Origin: an uncultured Bacteroidota bacterium
Lineage (GTDB): Bacteria; Bacteroidota; Bacteroidia; Chitinophagales; Chitinophagaceae
Length of the DNA stretch: 5,896 bases
Assembly: GCA_946479535.1 (NCBI GenBank)
Contig: CAMLGP010000214.1
Location: forward strand, 1 to 5,896
Reading direction: 5' to 3'
Part shown: in pieces, positions 1-5,539 of the stretch
Numbering within the stretch: the first letter of the stretch is position 1
Layout: each line of letters begins with the position of its first letter
Notes under the pieces: generated by a model
The model's database searches: none
What the model was told of the DNA's origin: nothing
The model's input: the letters and a program-made list of their open reading frames with translations, nothing else
Program-made: the position numbers and the translations under genes

Positions 1-167
1 TCTATTTCAGCAGGCAATGGATTGTGGTTCCTTTGGGTTATAATTTCAACTCCAATCCAAACCCTATGATGATCCTGTTTACTGTTATAATGAATATGGA
101 AAGAGAGATGGTGATCGACATCCTTAAAGATGGACTCAAAAGTTTTTTAGGCTTAAAAAGAAGATAA
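1..167 (+). CDS. C-terminal fragment of an unrecognised protein (5' end outside window)
   Basis: Reading from base 3, the plus strand stays open for 54 codons and ends with TAA at 165-167. The start lies beyond the left edge. The tail is mixed in character: an aromatic/hydrophobic start (YFSRQWIVVPLGYNF), an Asn-Pro rich turn (NSNPNP), a Met-rich hydrophobic stretch (MMILFTVIMNM), then an amphipathic segment ending in basic residues (LGLKRR). The other two plus-strand frames hit stops early. I do not recognise the family and assign no function. It is convergent with the minus-strand gene whose stop codon is only 8 bases away, which suits two genes meeting tail to tail. The main doubt is length: an open frame of this size could occur by chance. 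Confidence 0.5.
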   Translation, partial: YFSRQWIVVPLGYNFNSNPNPMMILFTVIMNMEREMVIDILKDGLKSFLGLKRR

Positions 168-179
168 ATTTTCTTTTAA
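153..179. terminator. Weak AT-rich inverted repeat between convergent genes
   Basis: AAAAGAA (156-162) and TTCTTTT (171-177) are perfect inverted repeats around an 8-base loop, spanning the stop codons of both convergent genes. The stem contains only one G-C pair and no T-run follows a GC-rich stem, so it is a poor match to an intrinsic terminator. It may act weakly in both directions or mean nothing. Confidence 0.2.
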
Positions 180-859
180 TGTTTCTCCCATTTCCTTCTC
201 AAAGTTCCTTCCTGCCTGTCTACAGTCCAGTTATTTTCGCCAGCCTTTTCCAGTACACGCCGGCGTAACTTCATTGGGTAGAATATTTTCCAGTAGGTTT
301 TCCGGTGAGTATAATTTTTCATAATTCCTAACTGACCAAGTATTTCATAAGCCGCCGCACTACAGCGCATCCCCACCAATGCATAATCATAAGGACAATC
401 CTCCAGGTATTGGGCATTTATGCTGTCCAGTTTCTCCCTTTGCCACCTGGTAATTGGAATGGTAACGATGGCTCTTTTAATACTATCCGGATCACTTCCG
501 AAAATGGAATAGAAATCAGTATAGTCCAGATCATCAAACCGGCTATGCTTATTATTTTTGTTGGTCAATAAATGGAAATTGCCATTCATCCTGAAATTCA
601 AAATATGGCCGCTGTCTGTTTCAATTCCTACATGTCCGCCCAACACTCCTCCAAACCATTTACGCTCCGTTTTTTTGTACCTGGTGAATGGTCTCGATCC
701 GTATAGGAAATGAACTTTGATGGAATCAACAAATTGAGGCCGTGGGGCTGCTGTTTGAGAAAAAGCCGGACTGCCCAATAGCAGCAAAAGCCCGGTAATG
801 AGTAAGCCTATGATATGTTTACTAAAGGTTGGCACGAAACAGATTGTGAAATTAATCAA
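176..859 (-). CDS. Exported permuted NlpC/P60-like (papain-fold) protein, putative
   Basis: The 227-residue protein starts with a signal peptide: basic K14-H15, a hydrophobic core (about 16-29, GLLITGLLLLLG), then PAFSQ with likely cleavage near residues 34-35, so it should reach the periplasm or outer membrane. Two motifs suggest a cysteine-peptidase or amidase/acyltransferase fold. One is GGHVGIE with H76 and E80 after a WFGG strand. The other is YDYALVGMRCSAAAY with C166. The His-before-Cys order is that of circularly permuted NlpC/P60 proteins (YiiX/LRAT-like), the reverse of classical NlpC/P60. H76 and C166 as catalytic residues are inferred, and the substrate is unknown. No ATG fits the start. 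A TAA lies directly before the TTG at 857-859; the GTG at 833-835 (residue 9) is an alternative that gives a more compact signal peptide. Neither has a visible Shine-Dalgarno. The gene is convergent with the left fragment and divergent from the dehydrogenase gene. The reading frame is secure, the family call moderate. Confidence 0.8.
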   Translation of the reverse strand: MINFTICFVPTFSKHIIGLLITGLLLLLGSPAFSQTAAPRPQFVDSIKVHFLYGSRPFTRYKKTERKWFGGVLGGHVGIETDSGHILNFRMNGNFHLLTNKNNKHSRFDDLDYTDFYSIFGSDPDSIKRAIVTIPITRWQREKLDSINAQYLEDCPYDYALVGMRCSAAAYEILGQLGIMKNYTHRKTYWKIFYPMKLRRRVLEKAGENNWTVDRQEGTLRRKWEKH

Positions 860-1190
860 TTAATGGGCCTGTGATTATTAAAAAATCGCCAATACGATGA
901 GGAATTGAAACAGATATTTGCCTGACGCAACATCAATGATCTATCCAGTATTAAGAAAGTAATGTTCGTAAACCAGCAATTCCCACTCAGACCATAACAG
1001 TCTTCCCCTATTGTAGATGGTACATATAAAATACATCAATTCCATCCGGGAATACCCTGATTTTAAGGGTTAACGCTTAGGCGCAGTAACATAATTAACT
1101 TAAAAGTTACAATTGTGGAGTTAAACAACTTATACATAACCTATTTCCTTTATATTCATATCATATCACGAACCTAAAACTCCCCTTTTT
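860..1190. other. Divergent intergenic region, 331 bases, no gene
   Basis: This stretch separates the 5' ends of the two divergent genes, so it should hold both promoters. Only very short open frames (8-25 codons) occur. No clean Bacteroidota promoter (TTG or TTTG, about 17-23 bases, TAnnTTTG) was found in either direction. The nearest match toward the large gene is TACAATTG at 1108-1115, one fixed base off, but with no TTG at the right distance upstream. A small hairpin, ACCCT (1054-1058) and AGGGT (1066-1070), and an AT-rich palindrome at 1096-1109 are the only structures seen. The last 60 bases before the ATG are AT-rich and lack a Shine-Dalgarno, as usual in this phylum. Confidence 0.7.
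1096..1109. promoter_or_regulatory. Perfect inverted repeat upstream of the dehydrogenase gene, possible operator
   Basis: TAACTT-AA-AAGTTA is a perfect 6+6 dyad with a 2-base centre, about 80 bases before the ATG at 1191. It is nested inside a wider GTAAC (1086-1090) and GTTAC (1106-1110) pair, and related AGTTAA/AACTT half-sites lie at 1119-1131. The position suits a regulator site, but the sequence is AT-rich and such dyads arise by chance. No regulator is encoded in the window. Confidence 0.25.
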
Positions 1191-4100
1191 ATGAGACAGA
1201 GCTTGCTAGCTTTTGTAGCCATCCTGATCGCTACTGCCTGCTATTCACAGACCCCTACGTACAATGCAAAGAAAATTACCACCAATCTCACCATTGATGG
1301 CAATCCAAATGAGACCGCCTGGCAGGGCCAGGTGACCACGAATGTTTCCAAAACAATTATTGGCACTCCAAACAATGTAGTCATGTTTGGAGCCCTATGG
1401 AACACCACTTATCTCTATGTGGCTTTTACAGTCACAGATGCCAACCTGTTCAATGATTCCCAGAATGACTGGGATGATGATGCCGTTGAACTTTATATTG
1501 ATGCAGATAATAATGGAGGTACCAGTTATGGTACCAATGACCGACAGTTTGCAAAAGGATGGAATTCCTCCACTCTCTGGGAGCGACTTAACAAGACTAC
1601 CGGAGTTCTGCATGCATGGAGCGCAATTACCGGTGGTTATGCAGTTGAGCTGGCCATACCCTGGAGTAATATCGGGATCAGCAATCCTGCAGTGAATCTG
1701 CGCATTGGTTTTGATGTTGCCGCAGACGATGATGATAATGGAGGAGCCAGGGAATCACAAATTATGTGGAATGGTGATAATGATAACTGGCGGTATCCAA
1801 GAAATTTTGGAGACCTGCTACTGGTTAATCCAGATACTCAGGCTCCTTCTGATCCAACCAACTTGGCTGCTTCTAATATTATGCAAACTTCCCTGTCACT
1901 GACATGGACCGCTTCAACTGATAATATAGCTGTTACAGGTTATGACATATTCCAGGACAATGTAAAGATCAATGCCTCTCCGGTAACTGTAACAAATTAT
2001 TCAGTCACCGGGCTTGCTCCTTCTACAACTTATTCCTATTATGTAGTGGCACGTGACGCGGCAAATAATATTTCCGGGAGTAGTAATGTAATCAACCCAA
2101 CTACGCAAACGCCGGATACAGAACCGCCAACTGCTCCTGCTAACGTGGCTGCAACAGCAATAAGTTATAATTCATTTAATCTAAGCTGGGATGCGGCTAC
2201 TGATAATATTGGAGTCACCGGATATAATGTGTTCGTAAATGGCAGTAAAGTAAACGGCTCACAGATCACAGGAACCAATTATACCGTTACAGGGTTAACT
2301 GAATTGACTACCTATCCTGTATACGTAGTTGCACTTGATCAGGCTGGGAACAGTGCTGTAAGCGATTCTATTGATGTAACAACCACAGAAGCGCCGGATT
2401 TGCAGGCACCTTCTGCGCCTTCCAGTCTATCTGCAGTAGCAGTCACAGGAACTTCATTGATCCTGAACTGGACAGCCTCAACGGACAATGTGGGTGTAGC
2501 CGGTTATGATGTTTACCAGAATAATGTAAAGATCAATAGTGTGCCTGTTACTGGCACAAGTTATAATGTAAGCGGATTGACCAATGCCACCAGTTATGGT
2601 TTTTATGTAAAGGCATTTGACGTTGCAGGAAATATCTCCGCCAATAGCAATACACTTAATATTACAACTCCTGATACGCAGGCTCCAACAGCAGCAGCAA
2701 ATCTTGCAGCTTCAGCAGTAACAGCAACTACACTCACACTTACCTGGTCTGCAGCAGCGGATAATGTTGCTGTTACAGGCTATGATGTATACCAGAATGA
2801 TAACAAGGTCAATGTAACTCCGGTAAACGGATTATCTTATAATCTTACAGGTCTTACGGCTGTTACCAGTTATAGTTTTTATGTGGTAGCAAGGGATGCT
2901 GCAGGCAATTTATCGCCTAACAGCAATACCATCAATGTTACTACCACAGCTGCTTCTGTCTGTACCGGCACAGGTGCTATTAATTTTGCCCGCTTCAATA
3001 ATATCAGCGGCACATCGGTCAGCAACCTCACCTCCAATGCCAATTATCCTAATAACCCAACTGCAACAGGAACACTGCCGAGCTTCGAAATCCCCAGCAA
3101 TGCGTTTGATAATTATGGAATGAGGGTGTATGGCTATATCTGTCCACCAACAACTGGGTCCTATACTTTCTGGATCGCGAGTGATGACAATTCAGAACTC
3201 TGGCTAAGCACTACAGGTAGCTCTGCCAATAAAGTGAAGATCGCCTATCACACACAGTGGACAAATTCCAGGGAATGGAACAAATATGCTACACAGAAGT
3301 CAGCGGCCATTACCTTAACTGCAGGTCAGTTGTACTATGTAGAAGCATTGATGAAGGAAGGTACTCAGGGAGATAATTTGGCAGTGGGCTGGGCCAAACC
3401 TGGCCAGGCAACCTCGGCTCCCAGTGAAGTAATACCGGGCAGCAATCTTATATCATCAATTCCGGATAATCAGGCGCCATCTGCACCCGGAAATCTTGTG
3501 GCTTCCAGTATAACCCAAACAACAATTATGTTGAACTGGGTGGCAGCTACAGATAATATTAGTGTTGCAGGGTATGATGTGTATCGTGACGGAGTCAAGA
3601 TCAACCCATCCAATATAACCGGAACTTCTTATACGGCTACTGGTCTTACTGCTCTTACTACTTATGGTTTCTATGTGAAAGCTAAAGATGCTGCCGGTAA
3701 TTTATCTGCCAATAGCAATTCAGTTACTGCAACTACTTTGCAAACGCAACCCGGACTGGAAACATTCACTCAGCGTACGGTTATATCCAATCAGCGTATG
3801 CCGCATGATCTTGTGTATGGACCAGATAATAATCTCTGGTATACAGAAAGGTTTGCAGGCAAGGTCAGTTATGTTGTTCCTTCAACAGGAATAAAGACTA
3901 CCGTTTTGACATTGGGTTCCAAATTTGTTAATGTTGGTGGACAGGATGGTTTGTTAGGCCTTGCTTTGCATCCGCAATTCCTGAGTGGCAAGCCTTATGT
4001 ATATATATCTTACACCTATCAATCGGTCAGCAACACGGTACGAAAAACAAGAATTGAGCGATACACTTATAATTTCGGAACCAAAGTGCTTGAATCCCCG

Positions 4101-5285
4101 GTAACCGTTCTGGAAGATATCCCGGGAAGTAATGATCATAATTCAGCACGACTGGCCATTGGCCCAGACCTTAAATTGTATTACTCGGTAGGGGATATGG
4201 GTGCAGGACAATTTGATAATGCAAGTCGCACCAATAACGCCCAAAACCTGAATGTTTATGAAGGAAAGATCCTGCGCCTGAACACTGAACTCACCGGAGG
4301 TTCCTGGATCCCAACTGATAATCCATTCAGCAATGCCGGACAAAAAACGGCTGTTTACACTTTTGGCCATCGCAATCCGCAGGGCCTGGTTTGGGGGAAT
4401 GTGAATGGGGTAGATATTTTATATAGTTCAGAGCACGGGCCTTATAGTGATGATGAGATCAATACTATTGAAGTAGGCCGCAATTATGGTTGGCCCCAGG
4501 TGTCTGGCTTCTGTGATGGTAATTATAATGGAAGGACTATAGGTGGATTTGCAGTGGTGAGTGAGCAAACTAATTGCGCTACATTGAATGCAAAGCAACC
4601 GCTTCGGTCCATTTATCCTTCAGCTAATCCTCCACAGGAAGGCACAGATAATCTTACCTGGCCCTCGATGGCTCCATCCGGAACGGATTTTTATGGCAGT
4701 ACCGCAATACCAGGCTGGCAAAATTCATTACTGGTTACTACCTTGAAAGGTGGAACTATTATCCGTTTCAAATTAAGCAATGATGGACAGACAATTATTT
4801 CAGATACTATCAACTATTTCCGTGGCAAAGGCCGTTTCCGTGATGTAGTAGTATCTCCTGATGGTCTTAAAATATATGTAGCATGTGATTCAAGTGGTGC
4901 TACTTCTGGTCCAACAGGAGGTGTAACACAAACTCCGGCCAATCCTGGAAGCATTTTGGAATTTACCTATTCAGGTCCCGCAATGCGTTCAACTAACGAT
5001 CTGGTAACTATTGGCAATACTATTCAGGAAAATATCAGTGACAGGAGCCTGGATGTCTATCCCAACCCAGCCAGGTCATTTGTGATCGTTTACAACTATA
5101 AGGCGGGAGTAAATCGTGTAATACAAATTATTGATATGAACGGAAGAATATTGAAAAAACAGTTCACAACGCATCTGGCAACAAAGATTGAGACAGGTGG
5201 ATTGGCAAATGGTATATATGTGTTAAAAGTAACAGACGATAGAGGAAAACTGATCAGAACAGAAAAACTGATGGTGCAGAATTGA
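1191..5285 (+). CDS. T9SS-secreted CBM9-FN3(x4)-PA14-FN3-PQQ sugar dehydrogenase (soluble GDH type)
   Basis: Predicted secreted quinoprotein that oxidises aldoses at C1 to lactones using PQQ and Ca2+. Order of parts: signal peptide 1-20 (ends CYSQ); CBM9-like domain about 24-212 (IDGNPNETAW, LYVAFTVTD, DDAVELYID, GYAVELAIPW); FN3 domains about 215-306, 309-399, 403-493 and 495-587; PA14 domain about 589-757; FN3 about 759-850; beta-propeller about 854-1262; T9SS type A sorting domain about 1284-1364 (DVYPNPA, then GLANGIYVLKV). By recall of Acinetobacter soluble glucose dehydrogenase, the propeller keeps the PQQ/active-site signature: GGQDG (Q918), NDH (D982, catalytic H983), GHRNPQG (R1061, N1062, Q1064), EHGP (G1083, P1084 for Ca2+), W1157, K1186, R1215/R1217 and D1233. 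CBM9 and PA14 probably bind carbohydrate and the FN3 units act as spacers. No CXXCH haem motif is present, so the electron acceptor is separate. C17 sits in a weak lipobox-like context, but the sorting domain favours T9SS export. The ATG follows an AT-rich leader without Shine-Dalgarno. The frame and architecture are secure; the actual sugar is unknown. Confidence 0.95.
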   Translation: MRQSLLAFVAILIATACYSQTPTYNAKKITTNLTIDGNPNETAWQGQVTTNVSKTIIGTPNNVVMFGALWNTTYLYVAFTVTDANLFNDSQNDWDDDAVELYIDADNNGGTSYGTNDRQFAKGWNSSTLWERLNKTTGVLHAWSAITGGYAVELAIPWSNIGISNPAVNLRIGFDVAADDDDNGGARESQIMWNGDNDNWRYPRNFGDLLLVNPDTQAPSDPTNLAASNIMQTSLSLTWTASTDNIAVTGYDIFQDNVKINASPVTVTNYSVTGLAPSTTYSYYVVARDAANNISGSSNVINPTTQTPDTEPPTAPANVAATAISYNSFNLSWDAATDNIGVTGYNVFVNGSKVNGSQITGTNYTVTGLTELTTYPVYVVALDQAGNSAVSDSIDVTTTEAPDLQAPSAPSSLSAVAVTGTSLILNWTASTDNVGVAGYDVYQNNVKINSVPVTGTSYNVSGLTNATSYGFYVKAFDVAGNISANSNTLNITTPDTQAPTAAANLAASAVTATTLTLTWSAAADNVAVTGYDVYQNDNKVNVTPVNGLSYNLTGLTAVTSYSFYVVARDAAGNLSPNSNTINVTTTAASVCTGTGAINFARFNNISGTSVSNLTSNANYPNNPTATGTLPSFEIPSNAFDNYGMRVYGYICPPTTGSYTFWIASDDNSELWLSTTGSSANKVKIAYHTQWTNSREWNKYATQKSAAITLTAGQLYYVEALMKEGTQGDNLAVGWAKPGQATSAPSEVIPGSNLISSIPDNQAPSAPGNLVASSITQTTIMLNWVAATDNISVAGYDVYRDGVKINPSNITGTSYTATGLTALTTYGFYVKAKDAAGNLSANSNSVTATTLQTQPGLETFTQRTVISNQRMPHDLVYGPDNNLWYTERFAGKVSYVVPSTGIKTTVLTLGSKFVNVGGQDGLLGLALHPQFLSGKPYVYISYTYQSVSNTVRKTRIERYTYNFGTKVLESPVTVLEDIPGSNDHNSARLAIGPDLKLYYSVGDMGAGQFDNASRTNNAQNLNVYEGKILRLNTELTGGSWIPTDNPFSNAGQKTAVYTFGHRNPQGLVWGNVNGVDILYSSEHGPYSDDEINTIEVGRNYGWPQVSGFCDGNYNGRTIGGFAVVSEQTNCATLNAKQPLRSIYPSANPPQEGTDNLTWPSMAPSGTDFYGSTAIPGWQNSLLVTTLKGGTIIRFKLSNDGQTIISDTINYFRGKGRFRDVVVSPDGLKIYVACDSSGATSGPTGGVTQTPANPGSILEFTYSGPAMRSTNDLVTIGNTIQENISDRSLDVYPNPARSFVIVYNYKAGVNRVIQIIDMNGRILKKQFTTHLATKIETGGLANGIYVLKVTDDRGKLIRTEKLMVQN
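1833..3743 (+). repeat. Five FN3-encoding repeats, the array interrupted by a PA14 segment
   Basis: Each unit opens with a D-x-(Q/E)-(A/P)-P-(S/T) linker, at residues 215, 309, 403, 495 and 759 (bases 1833, 2115, 2397, 2673, 3465). Spacing of the first four is 94, 94 and 92 codons. The last step is 264 codons, one FN3 plus about 170 residues of PA14. Shared cores are (S/A)x(T/A)DNxxVxGY(D/N)(V/I), a K(I/V)N strand, a Y-x-(V/A)-(T/S)-GL turn and Y-x-(F/V/Y)-YV-x-A. Units 3 and 5 share YGFYVKA and SANSN, and codons also look alike, suggesting duplication inside the gene. Confidence 0.85.
2955..3461 (+). other. PA14-like domain segment inside the dehydrogenase gene
   Basis: Residues about 589-757 read as a PA14-type beta-sandwich: a GAINFARFNNISG opening, GMRVYGYICPPTTGSYTFWI, then SDDNSELWLS, and near the end YYVEALMKEG followed by LAVGWAKPG. 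The adjacent aspartates D665-D666 resemble the Ca2+ and sugar binding pair of lectin-type PA14 domains. C591 and C651 could pair as a disulfide after export. The domain is known in glycosidases, adhesins and toxins; glycan binding here is inferred. Confidence 0.8.
3750..4976 (+). other. Soluble PQQ glucose dehydrogenase-type propeller segment
   Basis: Residues about 854-1262 cover what looks like a complete catalytic domain, starting near LVYGPDNNLWYTER and ending at NPGSILEFTY. Landmarks in order: GGQDGLLGLALHPQF, NDHNSARLAIGPD, YYSVGD, YEGKILRLN, GHRNPQGLVW, SSEHGPYSDDEIN, NYGWPQVSG, WPSMAPSG, LLVTTLKGG, GRFRDVVVSPDG. All match the soluble GDH pattern rather than the shorter Aldose sugar dehydrogenase-like relatives, judged from memory. 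Possible departures are listed among the findings. Confidence 0.88.
5040..5282 (+). other. T9SS type A C-terminal sorting domain segment
   Basis: The last 81 residues have the standard Por secretion-tail pattern: LDVYPNPA near 1287-1294, a hydrophobic strand, VIQIIDMNGRILKK (1310-1323), GLANGIYVLKV (1337-1347), and a final KLIRTEKLMVQ. In known T9SS cargo this domain guides outer-membrane passage and is removed, with anchoring to A-LPS or release. It implies that the host has a type IX secretion system elsewhere in the genome. Confidence 0.93.
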
Positions 5286-5314
5286 AACAGGTAAGAACAT
5301 TTTTCGTAAATTCG
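5281..5314 (+). promoter_or_regulatory. Candidate Bacteroidota-type promoter before the small structured transcript
   Basis: ATTG at 5281-5284 and TAAATTCG at 5307-5314 are separated by 22 bases. The second box matches TAnnTTTG at five of six fixed positions, and the first matches a TTG -33 element. A transcript starting near 5320 would include the ribosome-binding site and end at the terminator, about 140 bases long. It overlaps the stop codon of the large gene, so chance similarity is quite possible. Confidence 0.2.
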
Positions 5315-5330
5315 TTACTCACCAAAGAAA

Positions 5331-5336
5331 AGGAGG
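5331..5336 (+). promoter_or_regulatory. Perfect Shine-Dalgarno sequence (AGGAGG)
   Basis: AAAGGAGGT at 5329-5337 includes a full anti-16S match and lies 5 bases before an ATG at 5342. Strong Shine-Dalgarno sites are unusual in Bacteroidota, and no other start in this window has one. It supports translation of the short ORF that follows, or pairing of this segment with something else. Confidence 0.5.
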
Positions 5337-5341
5337 TATTC

Positions 5342-5389
5342 ATGACATCTACAGATCAATCATGGAAGCCTTCGGTTATTATCGCGTAA
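5342..5389 (+). CDS. 15-codon micro-ORF, possible leader or small peptide
   Basis: ATG at 5342 follows a perfect AGGAGG by 5 bases and the frame ends at TAA 5387-5389, giving MTSTDQSWKPSVIIA. There is no hydrophobic segment long enough for a membrane or signal peptide. The stop codon lies in the right arm of the first hairpin (5367-5396), so a ribosome finishing this frame would unfold that hairpin. This arrangement recalls leader peptides, but no gene follows on the plus strand within reach. It could also be a decayed start of a lost gene. The only support is the ribosome-binding site. Confidence 0.25.
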   Translation: MTSTDQSWKPSVIIA

Positions 5390-5428
5390 CCGGGCTGTAT
5401 CCATTAGAAATATCTGCGGCGAAAGCCG

Positions 5429-5461
5429 GGCCATTGAGGTTAACTCAATGGCCTTTTTTTT
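5429..5461 (+). terminator. Intrinsic (Rho-independent) terminator
   Basis: GGCCATTGAG (5429-5438) and CTCAATGGCC (5444-5453) form a perfect 10-bp stem with a 5-base GTTAA loop, followed immediately by eight T (5454-5461). It ends plus-strand transcription from the dehydrogenase gene, 143 bases after its stop codon, and from any small transcript arising in between. The minus-strand side has no T-run, so it works in one direction. Confidence 0.93.
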
Positions 5462-5507
5462 CGCATAGTTTCAAACAATTTTCGCAATAGAAGAAGGTGT
5501 AAGGGAT

Positions 5508-5529
5508 AAATATTTTTTATAAGATATTT
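5508..5529. repeat. AT-only hairpin downstream of the minus-strand pseudogene
   Basis: Bases 5508-5516 pair with 5521-5529 (eight Watson-Crick pairs plus one G-T) around a 4-base loop, lying 10 bases past the stop of the minus-strand gene. With no GC pairs and no T-run after it on that strand, it would be a weak terminator at best. Confidence 0.25.
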
Positions 5530-5539
5530 CTAAACGCAT

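Larger units (their letters stand above)
5331..5461 (+). ncRNA. Putative structured RNA or structured 3' UTR with three hairpins
   Basis: Three hairpins follow one another. Hairpin 1 (5367-5396) has a 6-bp inner stem CGGTTA (5373-5378) with TAACCG (5387-5392) and a 4-bp outer stem AGCC (5367-5370) with GGCT (5393-5396), separated by a TT bulge. Hairpin 2 (5417-5428) is CGGC-GAAA-GCCG, a GNRA-type tetraloop. Hairpin 3 (5429-5453), directly adjacent, is the terminator. The set could be a small RNA of its own or the 3' UTR of the dehydrogenase mRNA. I do not recognise a known RNA family. Confidence 0.35.

Noticed and set aside
1231..1241. Lipobox (ATAC, C17) making the large protein a lipoprotein
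   Set aside because: The -3 residue is Ala and no SPII-type context follows; the SQ cleavage site and the T9SS sorting domain fit a Sec/T9SS route better.
1387..1902. Overlapping open frames on both strands inside the CBM9 and first FN3 region
   Set aside because: They lie within a long frame with clear domain signatures, and their translations are low-complexity Met/Leu/Ile-rich, typical of shadow frames.
2896..4370. Further 61-75 codon frames inside the PA14 and dehydrogenase region
   Set aside because: All overlap the well-supported 1364-residue protein and show no recognisable motifs.
5362..5490. 42-codon frame from ATG 5362 running through the terminator to TAG 5488-5490
   Set aside because: It crosses the intrinsic terminator stem and T-run, has no ribosome-binding site, and its end is encoded by the T-tract.
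5458..5490. Near direct repeat TTTTCGCATAG / TTTTCGCAATAG
   Set aside because: Only 11-12 bases with an indel, partly made of the terminator T-run; no mobile element signs.
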